Origin: Petaurus breviceps papuanus
Taxonomy: Eukaryota > Chordata > Mammalia > Diprotodontia > Petauridae
DNA: 64,000 nucleotides
Assembly: GCA_028583685.1 (NCBI GenBank)
Contig: JAMXIF010001183.1
Location: 10,364,373-10,428,372 of the forward strand
Reading direction: 5' to 3'
Position 1 is the first letter of the stretch, and the number at the start of each line of letters is the position of its first letter. The notes beneath the pieces were generated by a model. That model ran no database searches. It had not been told where the DNA came from and was given only the letters and a program-made list of their open reading frames with translations. The position numbers and the translations under genes were made by a program. Positions 43,571-53,454 of this stretch are shown here, in pieces.

Positions 43571-43813
43571 GCAGTTAGGTACTACAGTGCATAGAGTGAT
43601 GGACCTGGAATCAGGAAGACTCATCTTCCTGAGTTCAAACCTGGCCTCAAACTAGCTGTGTGACCCTGGGCAAGTCACTTAATCATTTGGCTCAGTTTTC
43701 TCATCTGTAAAAAGCTGGAGAAAGAAAAGCAAACCATTCCAGTATCTCTGCAAAGAAAACCCCAAATGGAGTCATGAAGAGTTGGACACAACTGAAATAA
43801 CTGAACAACAACA
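43571..43813 (+). mobile_element. MAR1 SINE nested in an older CORE-SINE
   Basis: Head gcagttaggtactacagtgc, CORE gtgaccctgggcaagtcac, gagtcatgaagagttggaca and the BovB-like end caactgaaataactgaacaa. The 6-mer aaagtg occurs at 43562-43567 and 43814-43819, so a short target duplication is likely. Confidence 0.93.
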
Positions 43814-43819
43814 AAAGTG

Positions 43820-43912
43820 GGGGAGAATAGTTGCATTTACCTTATAGGGTTGTTGTAAGGATCAAACGATGTAACATATGAGATGTACTTTGTAGTTCTT
43901 TGCTAACTTTTT
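43820..43912 (+). mobile_element. CORE-SINE with MIR tail, second part
   Basis: The older SINE resumes: cttatagggttgttgtaagg, atcaaacgatgtaacatatg, agtactttgtagttctttgc-like end (gtactttgtagttctttgc). Confidence 0.8.
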
Positions 43913-44374
43913 TTGAGCTGTGTACATACAAATGTAAATATGTGCATAAAAAGCATCAAATATAGTAAATCATCCAGATATTTCCAAATACCCACATGCA
44001 ATATGTTTTGCACTGTCTCGCTATGATCAACTGAAATTTTCATCTTTCATCCAGATGTTTCAGAATCACACAGGCTCAGCCTCTGTTAAGTAACCCAACT
44101 ACTTTTCATACCTTTTTCCACTTAGAGTCACAAAGAAACTATGTATAGAGGAAGTGTGCCTTGTAATTCCTGAGTACTTCTCTGCAGAGATGCTTCAAAC
44201 CATTATACTTCATCAGTTTCCAAGACAGTAATTTATTATTGAATATAATTGTGAGTATCTGTGGTCACATAGGTCCAGTGACTTTTGCATAATGTAATTC
44301 AGCAAACCAGTGACAACAAAAGATTTCAAGCAAGACTTCAGAGAAGCAATGAGCTCTGACTGTAGATTAAAGCA

Positions 44375-44605
44375 TGCCTTTAAAAAAAAACTTTATTTTT
44401 ATTGGTTTATATTTTCTTTTGTGACATGACTAATATGAAAATATGTTTTGTATGACCTCATATGTATAATTTAAATCAATTTGCTTACCTTCTCAAGGTA
44501 TGGGAGGGATGGGAATGAGTGAGAGAATATGGAGCTCAACATTTTAAAAATGTGATTGTTAAATTTTTTTTACATAATTGGGAAATATTTAATGAAATAT
44601 ATAAA
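44375..44605 (+). mobile_element. L1 3' terminus
   Basis: cttttgtgacatgactaata, tgaaaatatgttttgtatga, gtatgggagggatgggaatg, ggagctcaacattttaaaaa and an A/T-rich end. Same 3' end as at 51285 and 60395. Confidence 0.8.
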
Positions 44606-44654
44606 AATACTTTTAATGATGATTGCACAAAGAAAATAAATACAACATAAGTTG

Positions 44655-44921
44655 GATATCATTTCACAGGGAAAGCATTGGCATTATGGAGGACTGGGGA
44701 AGGCTTCTTGCAGAAGGTTGGATTTTAGTTCAAAGTTGAAGAAAATTAGGGAAGCCAAGAGTCAGAAATGAGAGAGCAAACATGCCAGGCATGGCAGACA
44801 TCCAATGAAAAAGTACAGTCAGGAGATGGAGTATATTGTGCAAGCAACAAGGAAGCTGGTATCATTGGATCATAGAGTACACTGAGAGGAAGATATAGAA
44901 GAAGACTGGAAAAGTTGGAAG
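44655..44921 (-). mobile_element. L2 LINE interior
   Basis: A clear reversed L2 stretch: gggaaggcttcttgcagaag, tgccaggcatggcagacatc, agtacagtcaggagatggag, caacaaggaagctggtatca, gaagactggaaaagttggaa. Confidence 0.88.
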
Positions 44922-45150
44922 GGGCAGTCAGGTGGTACAGTGGACAGAGTACTAGATTAGAGTTCAAATCCAGTCTTAGACACTTACTAGCTGTATGACC
45001 CTGAGTAAGTCACTTAACTTCATTTGTCTCAGTTCCTAATCTATAAAATGGGGTCACACTGGTGAAGGAAATTGCAAGCCACTCCACTATCTTTGCCAAG
45101 AAAACTCCATGGACTTGGGTCATAAAGAATCATACAAAATTGAACAACAA
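44922..45150 (+). mobile_element. MAR1 SINE at the edge of the L2 copy
   Basis: Head gcagtcaggtggtacagtgg, CORE gtatgaccctgagtaagtca, tgccaagaaaactccatgga, BovB-like end cataaagaatcatacaaaat then tgaacaacaa. Confidence 0.9.
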
Positions 45151-45365
45151 GGTTGTGAGAGAGGAATTAGTTTTATTCTATTTGGAGCAAAGCATCAAAG
45201 TTTAAAGAGACAATGTTAGAAAAAACTTCCTAACAATTAAAATCACGTAGGAGTCAAATGTGATGCTTTAAGAGGTACTTGGTTCTCTTTTTCTAGAGGA
45301 TTCAGGGATTCTTGCTCAAGTTGGAAAGGAACTATATAACCTATGAGGTTCCTCCAAATTCTGTC
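45151..45365 (+). mobile_element. CR1/L3 LINE 3' end
   Basis: gttagaaaaaacttcctaac, aattaaaatcacgtagga, then gaactatataacctatgagg and ttcctccaaattctg. This follows the CR1-clade 3' end, diverged. Confidence 0.6.
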
Positions 45366-45374
45366 TTAGCACTT

Positions 45375-45545
45375 CAAGGTTTCCTAAACCTTTTCCCTCA
45401 AACCCACCGTATGACATAGGAAGCATCACTATTCTCATTTTCCATATGAGGAAGCCAAGGCTCAACGAGGTCAGAGTCAGAATTCAAACTTGAAGCCCTT
45501 GACCAAGTCTAGCTCTTTTCCCACTATATCATGCTATCTTTCCCA
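45375..45545 (-). mobile_element. MIR-type CORE-SINE
   Basis: ctattctcattttccatatg, aggaagccaaggctcaacga, aggtcagagtcagaattcaa, ccactatatcatgctatctt: reversed core and head. Confidence 0.7.
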
Positions 45546-45654
45546 GCAATTTATGGATATTTCTATTACTGGACACTTGTTTTTCATCTCATAATGTTTC
45601 TTGAAGCAATCAACAAGCAAATATGAGGCAGTAAGACATTGAAGAACATGTTGG

Positions 45655-45842
45655 ATTTAGGATGAGCAAGAACTGAGCTCGAATTCTTACTCAAATGCTT
45701 ATGTGTTGTGTGACCGGAGGCAAGTTACTTAACCTTTCTTAGACTTAGACTACCTGGTAGGATTGTAGTGAAGACCAAATGAAATGATCCATGTAAAAGG
45801 CTTTGTGAATATTAAAGTACATCCAATTAAGCCATTATTATT
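45655..45842 (+). mobile_element. CORE-SINE with MIR-type tail
   Basis: gagctcgaattcttactcaa, CORE gtgtgaccggaggcaagtta, tggtaggattgtagtgaaga, ccatgtaaaaggctttgtga, end ccattattattaattttg. Confidence 0.8.
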
Positions 45843-45849
45843 AATTTTG

Positions 45850-45987
45850 TTTTGTTTTGTTTGGGGGCAGGCAATTAGGGTTAAGTGATTTGGTCAGGGT
45901 CACATAGCTAGTAAATGTCTGAGGCCATATTTGAATTCAGGTCTTCCTGGGCTGGTGGTCTATCCACTCTACCACCTCGCTGCCTCT
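45850..45987 (-). mobile_element. Poly-A tRNA-SINE, WSINE1-like type A
   Basis: gtttgggggcaggcaattag, agggtcacatagctagtaaa, gatt-type head (tctatccactctaccacctc, gctgcctc). The A tail is reduced to the TTTTG-rich left edge. Confidence 0.8.
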
Positions 45988-46045
45988 ATCATCATCATCA
46001 TCAATCATTGTCATCATTGTCATCATCATTGTTATTATTATACTC
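45988..46045. repeat. (ATC)n microsatellite
   Basis: Five ATC units with later ATC/ATT/GTC variants, right at the head end of the SINE before it. Confidence 0.92.
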
Positions 46046-46049
46046 CTAC

Positions 46050-46195
46050 AGTATTCTGTTTGTCTGTCTATATTAGTTATTTCCCAACAAAACTGTATGC
46101 TCCTTATTACACAGAGTCCCAAAAGCACTATGTTAATGCTTTTAACATTTTTAAGCTAATAAGGCTTATTACACAGGAGGTGCTCAGTAAAAAAA
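46050..46195 (+). mobile_element. Possible L2 LINE 3' end
   Basis: aaaactgtatgctccttatt, gaggtgctcagtaaaaaaaa resembles the L2 terminus; the centre is diverged. Confidence 0.4.
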
Positions 46196-46339
46196 AAAAA
46201 TTACCATGAGAGAAAGAGAACAGGCAAGTAAATGACTCCTGATCAGGTTGAGAAACACCCTTGCACTTAATGAACTAAAAATTACTTGGCTTGGGTCTGG
46301 ACTTGTTATTTCATCAGCATAGAATGATGATGATTGGTA

Positions 46340-46498
46340 ATTCATCTTTAACTTATAGTTGTAGAGAGTTGCCTAAGGCACTAAGAGGTTAAGTACCTTA
46401 TCCAAGGTTGTATAATCAGTTTGTATCTCTGAGGCCTTGAACTTGTCTTTCTGGCTCCAAGGCTAGCCCTTCCACTATGCCACACTGACTTTCTAAAA
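46340..46498 (-). mobile_element. MIR-type CORE-SINE
   Basis: agagagttgcctaaggcact, aagaggttaagtaccttatc, caaggttgtataatcagttt, head cttccactatgccacactga. Confidence 0.75.
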
Positions 46499-46499
46499 A

Positions 46500-47045
46500 A
46501 TGTAATGCCGTTACTCATCCTTGGGTTTAGATTTTGCTTCCTATCCTCTATTTCTTTAACCACACTACTCTCCTTTCTTCCCCCAATATCAAATCTTCCC
46601 TCTCACCCCAATCACAACCACAAATAAATATATTTAAAGAACCTTCTCTGGCCATCTTCAATTACATTAGTGATTCTGAACATATCTCTTCCTTAATGTT
46701 TATAGTTTAATTGAAATTTCTGAAGGTCCTCAAAAAGTTGGGAGTAGGTTAGAAGAGATAACCCATTCAACGTTGGAAATATTTAATGCCGTTAATCAAG
46801 TGACAGATGGGTCATTGCCCAAGTTGACAATATAGCTTTTGTCCAGATCCCTTAGAGCTAGTCCTAAAAGTGGTACTCATCTCCCAGTCTCTTGGGTCTA
46901 TGTTGGGTAGCTTGGGTCTAATTTTCCCTTCATCTTCCCTAATACCTATAGTTCATGGTACGGGAGATGTTAATTATTCATATTTTCATAGTATATACCC
47001 ATGTACTCATAGTATACTCATGAGGAATTTACTATTATTGCAAGC
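46500..47045. other. Single-copy stretch
   Basis: Pyrimidine-rich at 46565-46600. No repeat or gene recognised. Confidence 0.4.
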
Positions 47046-47047
47046 TT

Positions 47048-47225
47048 TCTCAGTGTAAGTGAATAGGGCATAGGACTTGGAGTAAGGAAAACACGGGTTC
47101 TAATTTTGCCTCAGACACTTAATAGCTTTATGACCCTGGGTAAGTCAGTTAACCTTTGTGCCTCAGTTTCCTTCCAAATCTATGATCTTATATTCTATAT
47201 TCTTAAAGATACAACAATACTCATG
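47048..47225 (+). mobile_element. CORE-SINE, head and core
   Basis: tgaatagggcataggacttg, gagtaaggaaaacacgggtt, CORE tgaccctgggtaagtcagtt, cctcagtttccttccaaatc and an L2-type end (tatgatctta). Confidence 0.8.
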
Positions 47226-47229
47226 GACA

Positions 47230-47685
47230 CCTACATACCTACCTATGAGTCATGTCTTAGTTTCACTGTCTCTTCTTTGCCTGTTTCCATGTATGACTGC
47301 AAATACCTTTAACATGATTTTAATGTATTTGCCTCTGTAACCATTACAAGAAAAAAAAATCACACCAAGAACTTACAAGTAAAACTGTAAAATTTGTCCC
47401 AGCACAAATTACTATTGCACAAATCTTGATTTTCACATTTTCCCATTACATTAAATAAAAACACTCTACTTAATTTTTTAAAACAGAAACTTAGGACCTA
47501 AACTTACTTGCAGTGGCCTGTGAAGTCATTTGAGGATGAAAGAAGCAAAGGCTATTTGGCACGTTGCTATTTAATGTTTGGTGGGGCTCGATGGAAAGCT
47601 TTTTTAGTCTTTTTTCTTCTGGAGTTGGAGGATGTGAGCCAACTGTCAGCACACAGGAGAACTAGGTTTTCATTCCTTCTCTTAT
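47230..47685. other. Single-copy stretch
   Basis: AT-rich to about 47480, less so after. Nothing recognised. Confidence 0.4.
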
Positions 47686-47687
47686 AA

Positions 47688-47885
47688 CAGGGGTTCTTAA
47701 CCTGGGGTCCCCAGACCCTTTGGTCAATAGAGAGATTTCAGGGGTTCAGTGAACTTGGGTAGAGAAAAAAAATTTTCTTTGCAGTCCCATGTATCTTATC
47801 TTATATATTAAAAATCATTACTCTGAAAAGGGGTCCAAAGGGTTCAGCAGACTGCCCAAGACGTCCCTAATGCAAAAAATCCATC
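47688..47885. mobile_element. hAT-type non-autonomous DNA transposon
   Basis: Begins ggggttcttaacctggggtc and later carries gcagtcccatgtatcttatc, attactctgaaaaggggtcc, cagcagactgcccaagac. Same family as 16182-16285 and, reversed, 61768-61998. Confidence 0.7.
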
Positions 47886-47889
47886 TCTC

Positions 47890-48705
47890 ATAAAGAAGAA
47901 GAAGAATATGGGGATTCAGATAATAGCAGCGTTCAACCTAACAACTACCATTTCTGAACAGAATGTTAACTTTATTTCTGAAAGGTCAAGTTAACTTTCT
48001 TTTGTTCCATATTTGAAGTAAAAAGGCTTCACTCTGGAAACAGCTTAAATACAGACAGTGCAGAAAGAAGCCAATATGGGTGCAGCTCTTCAAGGTCTGC
48101 AGAATGCATGAGGATTTAATTTCTGAGAGAAGAAGCCAAATCCACATCTTTCACCGTGGAAAGAAGTTGCCGTGGTCTATAAGGGCCATCCCAGAAAAGA
48201 TGTAAATTGTAATGAATTCTCAGCCTTATAGAGGGAGCTGGGTGGGGCCTCTGGATCCCTGACTTCCCAACAATCATTGAAACTCTGTGCCCTGAATCTC
48301 TTTTGCCTGGCACCTCTCAGAATAGGAGTATTGGTCCATCTGGAAAGGGTCACCTGCAAGTTTTGGGAAAAGTATTTGTCCTTCCATTGGCTCTCTCTGC
48401 TCAGGTACGGTGCCAAGTGGCCCAGTATACAGACTGTTTCAGAGCTAGTGTAGGGGAGACCCTCTCTTTGGTTATAACAGTCACAGCTGAGTCATGCCCA
48501 GTTGTGAGAGAAAACTGGCTGGATTTTTGATATCTAGGCATCCCACCTAGATTACCTTGGGGCTGACTCTCCCCTCTATCACCATTGAGTGTCCTAACCT
48601 GTGGCTGAGAACAAAAGACCCCCACATGGTGGAATAGTTTAAAAACAAACAAAAAACACTACCACCACCAAATCAAATGAACAAAAAATGTGAATCAGAC
48701 AGCCA
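47890..48705. other. GC-richer single-copy stretch
   Basis: Overlapping frames on both strands (65 to 83 codons) at 48116-48652 suggest reduced stop density but no recognisable product. No repeat named. Confidence 0.4.
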
Positions 48706-48711
48706 CAGAAT

Positions 48712-48920
48712 GAAGGTCTATGGGACCACAGATTTTGAGCTAGATGGGACTTTGGAGGCCACTGAGTCCAACCCCCTTATTTTACAAATGGGGAAACTAA
48801 GATTGAAAGAGGTTAAGTGACTTGTTCAAAGAGACATAACTAAAAAGTGTCTGGAACAGCAGTTGAATTCATGTCTTCCCGACTTTCAAGACTAATATTC
48901 TATCCCCTGAGTCAGCCATC
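48712..48920 (-). mobile_element. MIR3-like element
   Basis: gattttgagctagatgggac, actgagtccaacccccttat, acaaatggggaaactaagat, aggttaagtgacttgttcaa, head tctatcccctgagtcagcca. Confidence 0.85.
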
Positions 48921-49099
48921 TAGTTTCCTACGTGACCCTCAACAAGAGTCACTCTTTGCTTCTTGTTCCCTTGTATATCAAATAAAGAGATATACTGAAG
49001 ACTTTATTGGTAGGAGGACTTTTTTTATTACAACGAACTTAAATCTGCTTCTTGACACTTCCATGCTTTGCTCCCACTTGGGTTTTCCAAGGTCCAGTG

Positions 49100-49302
49100 C
49101 AAGGGTAGGAAACCTGCATCCTCAAGGCCACAAGTGGCCCTTGAGGTCCTCAAGTGTGGCCCTTTGACTGAATCCAAACTTCACAGAACAAATCCCCTTA
49201 ATAAAAGGATTTGTTCTGTAAAACTTGGACTCAGTCAAAAGGCTACACCCAAGGACCTAGAAGGCCACATGTGACCTTGAGGTCACAGGTTTTCTACCCC
49301 TA
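49100..49302. mobile_element. Foldback hAT element, complete
   Basis: Two arms of about 95 bases (left 49100-49196, right 49203-49302) are near-complementary around a short loop (near ccccttaataaaagg). Ends: caagggtaggaaacctg and, reversed, taggggtagaaaacctg. Target duplications gtccagtg (49092-49099) and gcccagtg (49303-49310) differ at one base of eight, as expected for hAT. Confidence 0.85.
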
Positions 49303-49437
49303 GCCCAGTGGAATAAAATGAATACTTCTCCTATTATCAGCAAAGGGAAGTATTTGAATATTTCAACAAATAGTCCAGTGAGTTTGATGCAGACACCTGG
49401 AAAATTCTGAAAATGTATTATCGAAGGAGTATTTATG

Positions 49438-49590
49438 AGAATTTAGAGACAATAGTGGATGAAGGGCTGGTCTTGGAGTAAGGAAGGCTTGGATTCAAGT
49501 TGTGTCTGCCAAATATTGGCTGTGTGACCATGGAAAAGTCATCTGACCCCTCAGTGTTCCAGGAAATACTCTTAAGATGACATATATTAC
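49438..49590 (+). mobile_element. MIR-type CORE-SINE, head and core
   Basis: gatgaagggctggtcttgga, gtaaggaaggcttggattca, CORE tgtgaccatggaaaagtcat. Confidence 0.65.
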
Positions 49591-49745
49591 AACTGTGATT
49601 TCTTTCTTTATTTGTGGGAGGGGGGGGGGTTGTGGAATGGACTCCCAGTGTTAAAAACTCCCTTTGCCAATGCAGATTGGAAACTATGAGTTTGTAAAGG
49701 AAGTTTTTGCAGTGGGATTACCCCACATCAAAGAAATCACAGTTG
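49590..49745. repeat. 16-bp perfect inverted repeat around a SINE-tail fragment
   Basis: caactgtgatttcttt (49590-49605) faces its exact reverse complement at 49730-49745. Between them lies a reversed third-type CORE-SINE tail (aaaactccctttgccaatgc, agattggaaactatgag) and a G-run (49619-49629). Confidence 0.85.
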
Positions 49746-49749
49746 CAAA

Positions 49750-50070
49750 AATGAAAAAAAAAATGTAAAAACATAGAAAAGGAAGAGGTGATCACTCTCC
49801 TACAGCATGAGATCATTAAGGACAAGTCATCCCAGACTAAGCTCATTTCCTTTTGTGACAGAATTCTCAGACGAATAGATCAGAGGAATAGCATGCCCAT
49901 AACAGAGCTGGATTGCAGTAAGACATTTAACCAATTCTCTCCAAACAGCCTTGCAGACAAGATGGAGACATGAGAGTCTATTTAGGTGGGTTTGGATCTG
50001 GGCATCTGACCTGCGCCAGAGAGCACTGATTAGTGATTTCATGTCAGCTTGGAAGGGAGTTCTCTAAACC
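49750..50070. other. Single-copy stretch
   Basis: Short frames on both strands (61 and 71 codons at 49788-50042) are unrecognised. Confidence 0.35.
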
Positions 50071-50074
50071 TTGT

Positions 50075-50220
50075 TACAAACTGGCCCCTTGTGACCTTTC
50101 TGAGGTTCATATATTTTACCTACCTCCTCATGCTCTGTGATCCAGCCATACTGGCCAGCTCGCTACTCACACCCACAACATTCTATCTCTATGCCTTTGC
50201 CCTGACTATGTGTCCAGGCC
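50075..50220 (+). mobile_element. L2 LINE, ORF2 C-terminal part
   Basis: ctcatgctctgtgatccagc, catactggccagctcgctac, cacccacaacattctatctc and tatgcctttgccctgactat match the end of the L2 coding region. Confidence 0.75.
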
Positions 50221-50790
50221 TGAAGTAGCAAGCATGCTAGCACATCCAGGATGACCTGCCAGCACAGATTCTTTGATCTGCTTTGCTAAAGGAATAACAA
50301 CATTGAAAGGGGTCAGCAATCTTACTTTAATTACAGTAAGTAGAAAATACCAGCAGACAAATTGGCACAGAGATTCAACAGACAGGGCTCCTACTGTCTG
50401 AACAAATTAATACAACCACCTACATATACCACTGTGGATCGGGAAAGCACAAACTTTTAAGTAGTTTGGGTGCTCTTAACAAATGGCTACTCAGAGTCCA
50501 GTCCAGGGAATCAAAAGGCCCTTCTCATGAGCGAACCCCCAAAGTAAAATACCGCCCTTCAGTATATATAGTATTCAACTAATAGGCTCAGAGCCAGAAG
50601 GCATCACAACCCTCCTGACTCAGTATCCAATTAGCTTAGTACCAAGAGGTGTGCAAACCTTCCAACAAGCAAGTTTCCCTCTAAGCAAGCTCCTCTTCCT
50701 CCTTAGGCAAGCTCCTCTCCCATTGGGCTCTATGAGACTCAGGATGTATCACAGGTGTGAAAGCAGCAAGACATCTGTGATTGAAATACC
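50221..50790 (-). mobile_element. Solo LTR of an endogenous retrovirus-like element, copy A
   Basis: Shares blocks in order with 54109-54680: gatctgctttgctaaaggaa, agcaatcttactttaatta, a TATA-like stretch at 50561-50570, and atcacaaccctcctgactca. Read in reverse it has TATA box and polyadenylation-type signals in LTR order. No internal retroviral region adjoins it. It is an old fossil; exact ends are uncertain. Confidence 0.6.
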
Positions 50791-50794
50791 TGTG

Positions 50795-50990
50795 TACTGT
50801 TAGACCTGGGATCACTCCTCCTGTTCCAAGGGTGGCTTGGGCTTATTAATGGATAGGGAAGATCTTCCTATGCCATTAACACTACAAGACCTGGAATGCT
50901 CTCTTTCCTTAACTTCCATCTGGAAATCCTTGTTTTCTTTCAAGTCTGATTTCCAGGAGTGCTGATAGGGGTAAGGCTTGGGGGTGGAGG
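50795..50990. other. Short single-copy stretch
   Basis: Nothing recognised; a 67-codon minus frame ends here. Confidence 0.35.
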
Positions 50991-50991
50991 A

Positions 50992-51278
50992 AGGCAACAA
51001 ACATTTATTAAGCACCTATTAAGACCCAGGCATTGTGCTGAGCACTTTTCAAATAGCATCTTTTTTGATCCTCCCAAGGACACCCGGGGTGGGAAGGGTG
51101 GGGAGGGGGATAGGTGCTATTATCACTCCTATTTTACAGATGAGGAACTGAGGCAAAAAGTTTTAAGCCACTTGCCCCGGGGTTATATAGCTTGTTAGTG
51201 TCTGAGACTGGATTTGAACTCGGGTTTTCCTGACTATGCCCAACACAATTCACTGAATCACCTAGCTGTCTATCTTCT
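50992..51278 (-). mobile_element. MIR/Ther CORE-SINE, full length
   Basis: aacatttattaagcacctat, gcattgtgctgagcactttt, ttttacagatgaggaactga, core cacttgccccggggttatat, head gaatcacctagctgtct. A G-rich insertion sits at 51085-51110. Confidence 0.88.
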
Positions 51279-51284
51279 AAATAA

Positions 51285-51765
51285 ATCATTTCCCCATATA
51301 AGAAATGATGAGCAGGCAGACTTCAGAAAAACCTAGAAAGACTTATATAAACTGATGCAAGAGCACATTGTACATAGTAACAGTCACATTGTGTGATGAC
51401 TGACTGATAGATTTCGCCGTTCTCAGCAATGCAAGGACCTAAAATAATTCTAAAGGACTCATGATGGAAAATGCCATCCACATCCAGAGAAAGAAATATG
51501 GAGTCTGAAGGCAGATCAAAGCATACTATTTGCTCTCTTTGTTTTGCCTTTTCTTTTTTCACGGCTCCTCCCATTCATTATAATTCTTCTACACAAAATG
51601 ACTTATGTGAAAATATGCTTAATAAGAATGTATAGGTAGAGCCTATACCAGATTGCATGTCATTTTGGGGAAGGGGAAATGGGAAGGAGGCAGAGAAAAT
51701 TTAAAACTTATGAAAGTGAATGTTGAAAACTAAAAATAAATTTAATTTGTTAAATAAATAATTTC
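51285..51765 (+). mobile_element. L1 3' region
   Basis: gaaatgatgagcaggcagac, aacctagaaagacttatata, acattgtacatagtaacagt, tcatgatggaaaatgccatc, agaaagaaatatggagtctg, ccagattgcatgtcattttg, gaatgttgaaaactaaaaat. A 5'-truncated copy with a small deletion near 51356. Confidence 0.88.
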
Positions 51766-51955
51766 CTGCTCCCCTCCACATACAACTTCTTCCCTCCCCA
51801 AACTACCTCATATTCATTTTCTATATGTTCAGCATCTACTTTTATGTGTGTATGTTGTCTCATTAACTAATATACAATCTTCTTGAGGTCTAAGACTGTT
51901 TTGTTTTTGTCTTTCAATAACCAGGGCATAGTAGAGTCCCTGATATGTACAAAGT
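51766..51955 (+). mobile_element. L2 LINE 3' end
   Basis: acttcttccctccccaaact, gtgtgtatgttgtctcatta, atcttcttgaggtctaagac, ccagggcatagtagagtccc: the L2 terminus. Confidence 0.75.
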
Positions 51956-52098
51956 AACATCATTTAAACTCCCTGAGCCTCACTTTTCTTACCTGTAAAA
52001 TGGGAGGAATAATTTTTATACCACATGCCTTGTTTGTGGGATCATTCTGAGGAAAATTCTAGGTAAACCTTAGAGAGCTCTATATAAACACAGCTAGG
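51956..52098 (+). mobile_element. CORE-SINE 3' part, MIR-type tail
   Basis: ctgagcctcacttttcttac, ctgtaaaatgggaggaataa, gtgggatcattctgagg, gagagctctatataaacac. The head is missing. Confidence 0.65.
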
Positions 52099-52100
52099 TA

Positions 52101-52354
52101 GAGCTAGGTACATTGTGGATAGAGCACTGGGCTCCTCTTTGTGAGCTCAAATCCAGCATCAGACACTTAGTAGCTATGTGACCCTGGGTAAGTCACTTAA
52201 TGCTGTTTGCCTCAGTTTTCTCATCCATCAAATGAGCTGGAGAAGGAAATGGTAAACCATTCCAGTATCTTTGCCAAGAAAACCCAAAATGAGTCATGAA
52301 GAGTTAGACATGATCAAGGGTCAGAAATGACTGAAACAACTGAAAAATCAAAAT
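52101..52354 (+). mobile_element. MAR1 SINE, full length
   Basis: Head gagctaggtacattgtggat, CORE gtgaccctgggtaagtcact, gagctggagaaggaaatggt, end gagtcatgaagagttagaca and gactgaaacaactgaaaaat. Confidence 0.93.
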
Positions 52355-52374
52355 TAAACATAAGCAAAATAAGA

Positions 52375-52570
52375 GTCCATATAGTATGTGGTTAGACAGT
52401 TGGCCTTGAAGGCAGAAAAACCTGGGTCTTGTGTCACCCTGACCAAGTCACTTCCCAATGCCTCAGGCAACTCTCAAAGTTTGAAGAGTAGATGCTGATC
52501 TGTGCTGGTAAAGTGAGTTTTCTCACTGGTAATTTCTTATAGTAGTGAATTCAAGGTCGGGTCAATAGGA
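52375..52570 (+). mobile_element. CORE-SINE with third tail type
   Basis: Head/core remnant (gaaaaacctgggtcttgtgt, ctgaccaagtcacttcccaa) followed by caggcaactctcaaagtttg, gctgatctgtgctggtaaag and gtgaattcaaggtcgggtc. Related tails occur at 770-866, 49600-49745 and 54855-54930. Confidence 0.7.
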
Positions 52571-52579
52571 GGCAGGGTC

Positions 52580-53030
52580 TCTAATTTAGTCACTATGGTT
52601 ATTCCCTTCATAAATGCAGAATACAATCCTTCTACAAGTCGTTGAGAGTTGCAGTGGCTGAAAACTTCATCACCAAATTCAGTGGCAAGCTTCTCTACAC
52701 TTCTCTAAGCAGATATGTGGGCAACAGACACACAACCCATGCCTAGACTCATGTTCAGTGCCTTTCTAGCCAATTATAATATACTACTCTGCTCTTTTAT
52801 CACAGCCTTTGAGCATTCAGGGTCATCTTTATACCACTACATGACATCATAATGGACTATTGCTGGAAGGCTAAGACTAACAAGATGGAATCAGTTGGAC
52901 TCAATGCCAACTTTTACATTCAGTTCCAATCAATTTCCCAAAGACAAGTTGGTGAAGATGTGGCTAGAAAGGAGTTCTTCTGGACAGGACCCAGAGATGC
53001 AGGCTCTCTATCAGGCAGCAATGTGGGATG
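52580..53030. other. Single-copy stretch or LINE interior
   Basis: The 104-codon plus frame starting at 52852 runs into the CR1/L3 copy that follows; its last third is CR1-like, so the frame is probably LINE-derived at least in part. Confidence 0.35.
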
Positions 53031-53039
53031 TGTGGTCAA

Positions 53040-53440
53040 TAAAGTTAATGTGCTTTTAGGCTGCACTAATATGAGTATAGTGTTCACAAGGGAGGAAGTG
53101 GTTTGGCTGTCCCATGGAGGGACTACATCCAGAGAGTTTTCCTCACTTCTGAGTGCCATATTTTAGACAGGATGTTGGCAATCTTCCACAATTCCAGATA
53201 ATAGCAACCACTATGGTTGCCATAAGAAGACTGTATAAAGAAACTAGAGATGTTTAGAAGAAGGGAAAACTTAAGGAAAATGACCTGTTGTCTTCAAATA
53301 TTGAAGGACTGTTACATTAATGTCCTCTTTTCTTGATGGCTGGGTTCTCCAAGTTTAAGTTCATAGAGCCCAAATTCTGGCTGGGCTCACCAAGTTAGAA
53401 AGATTTCATATACGGTCTCCAGAGAGGAATATGTGTCTAT
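53040..53440 (+). mobile_element. CR1/L3 LINE, C-terminal and 3' region
   Basis: cacttctgagtgccatattt, tagacaggatgttggcaatc, gcaaccactatggttgccat, gttgtcttcaaatattgaag, gactgttacattaatgtcct. It lies head to tail against the reversed copy that follows. Confidence 0.75.
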
Positions 53441-53454
53441 CAGCTAGGACTACA

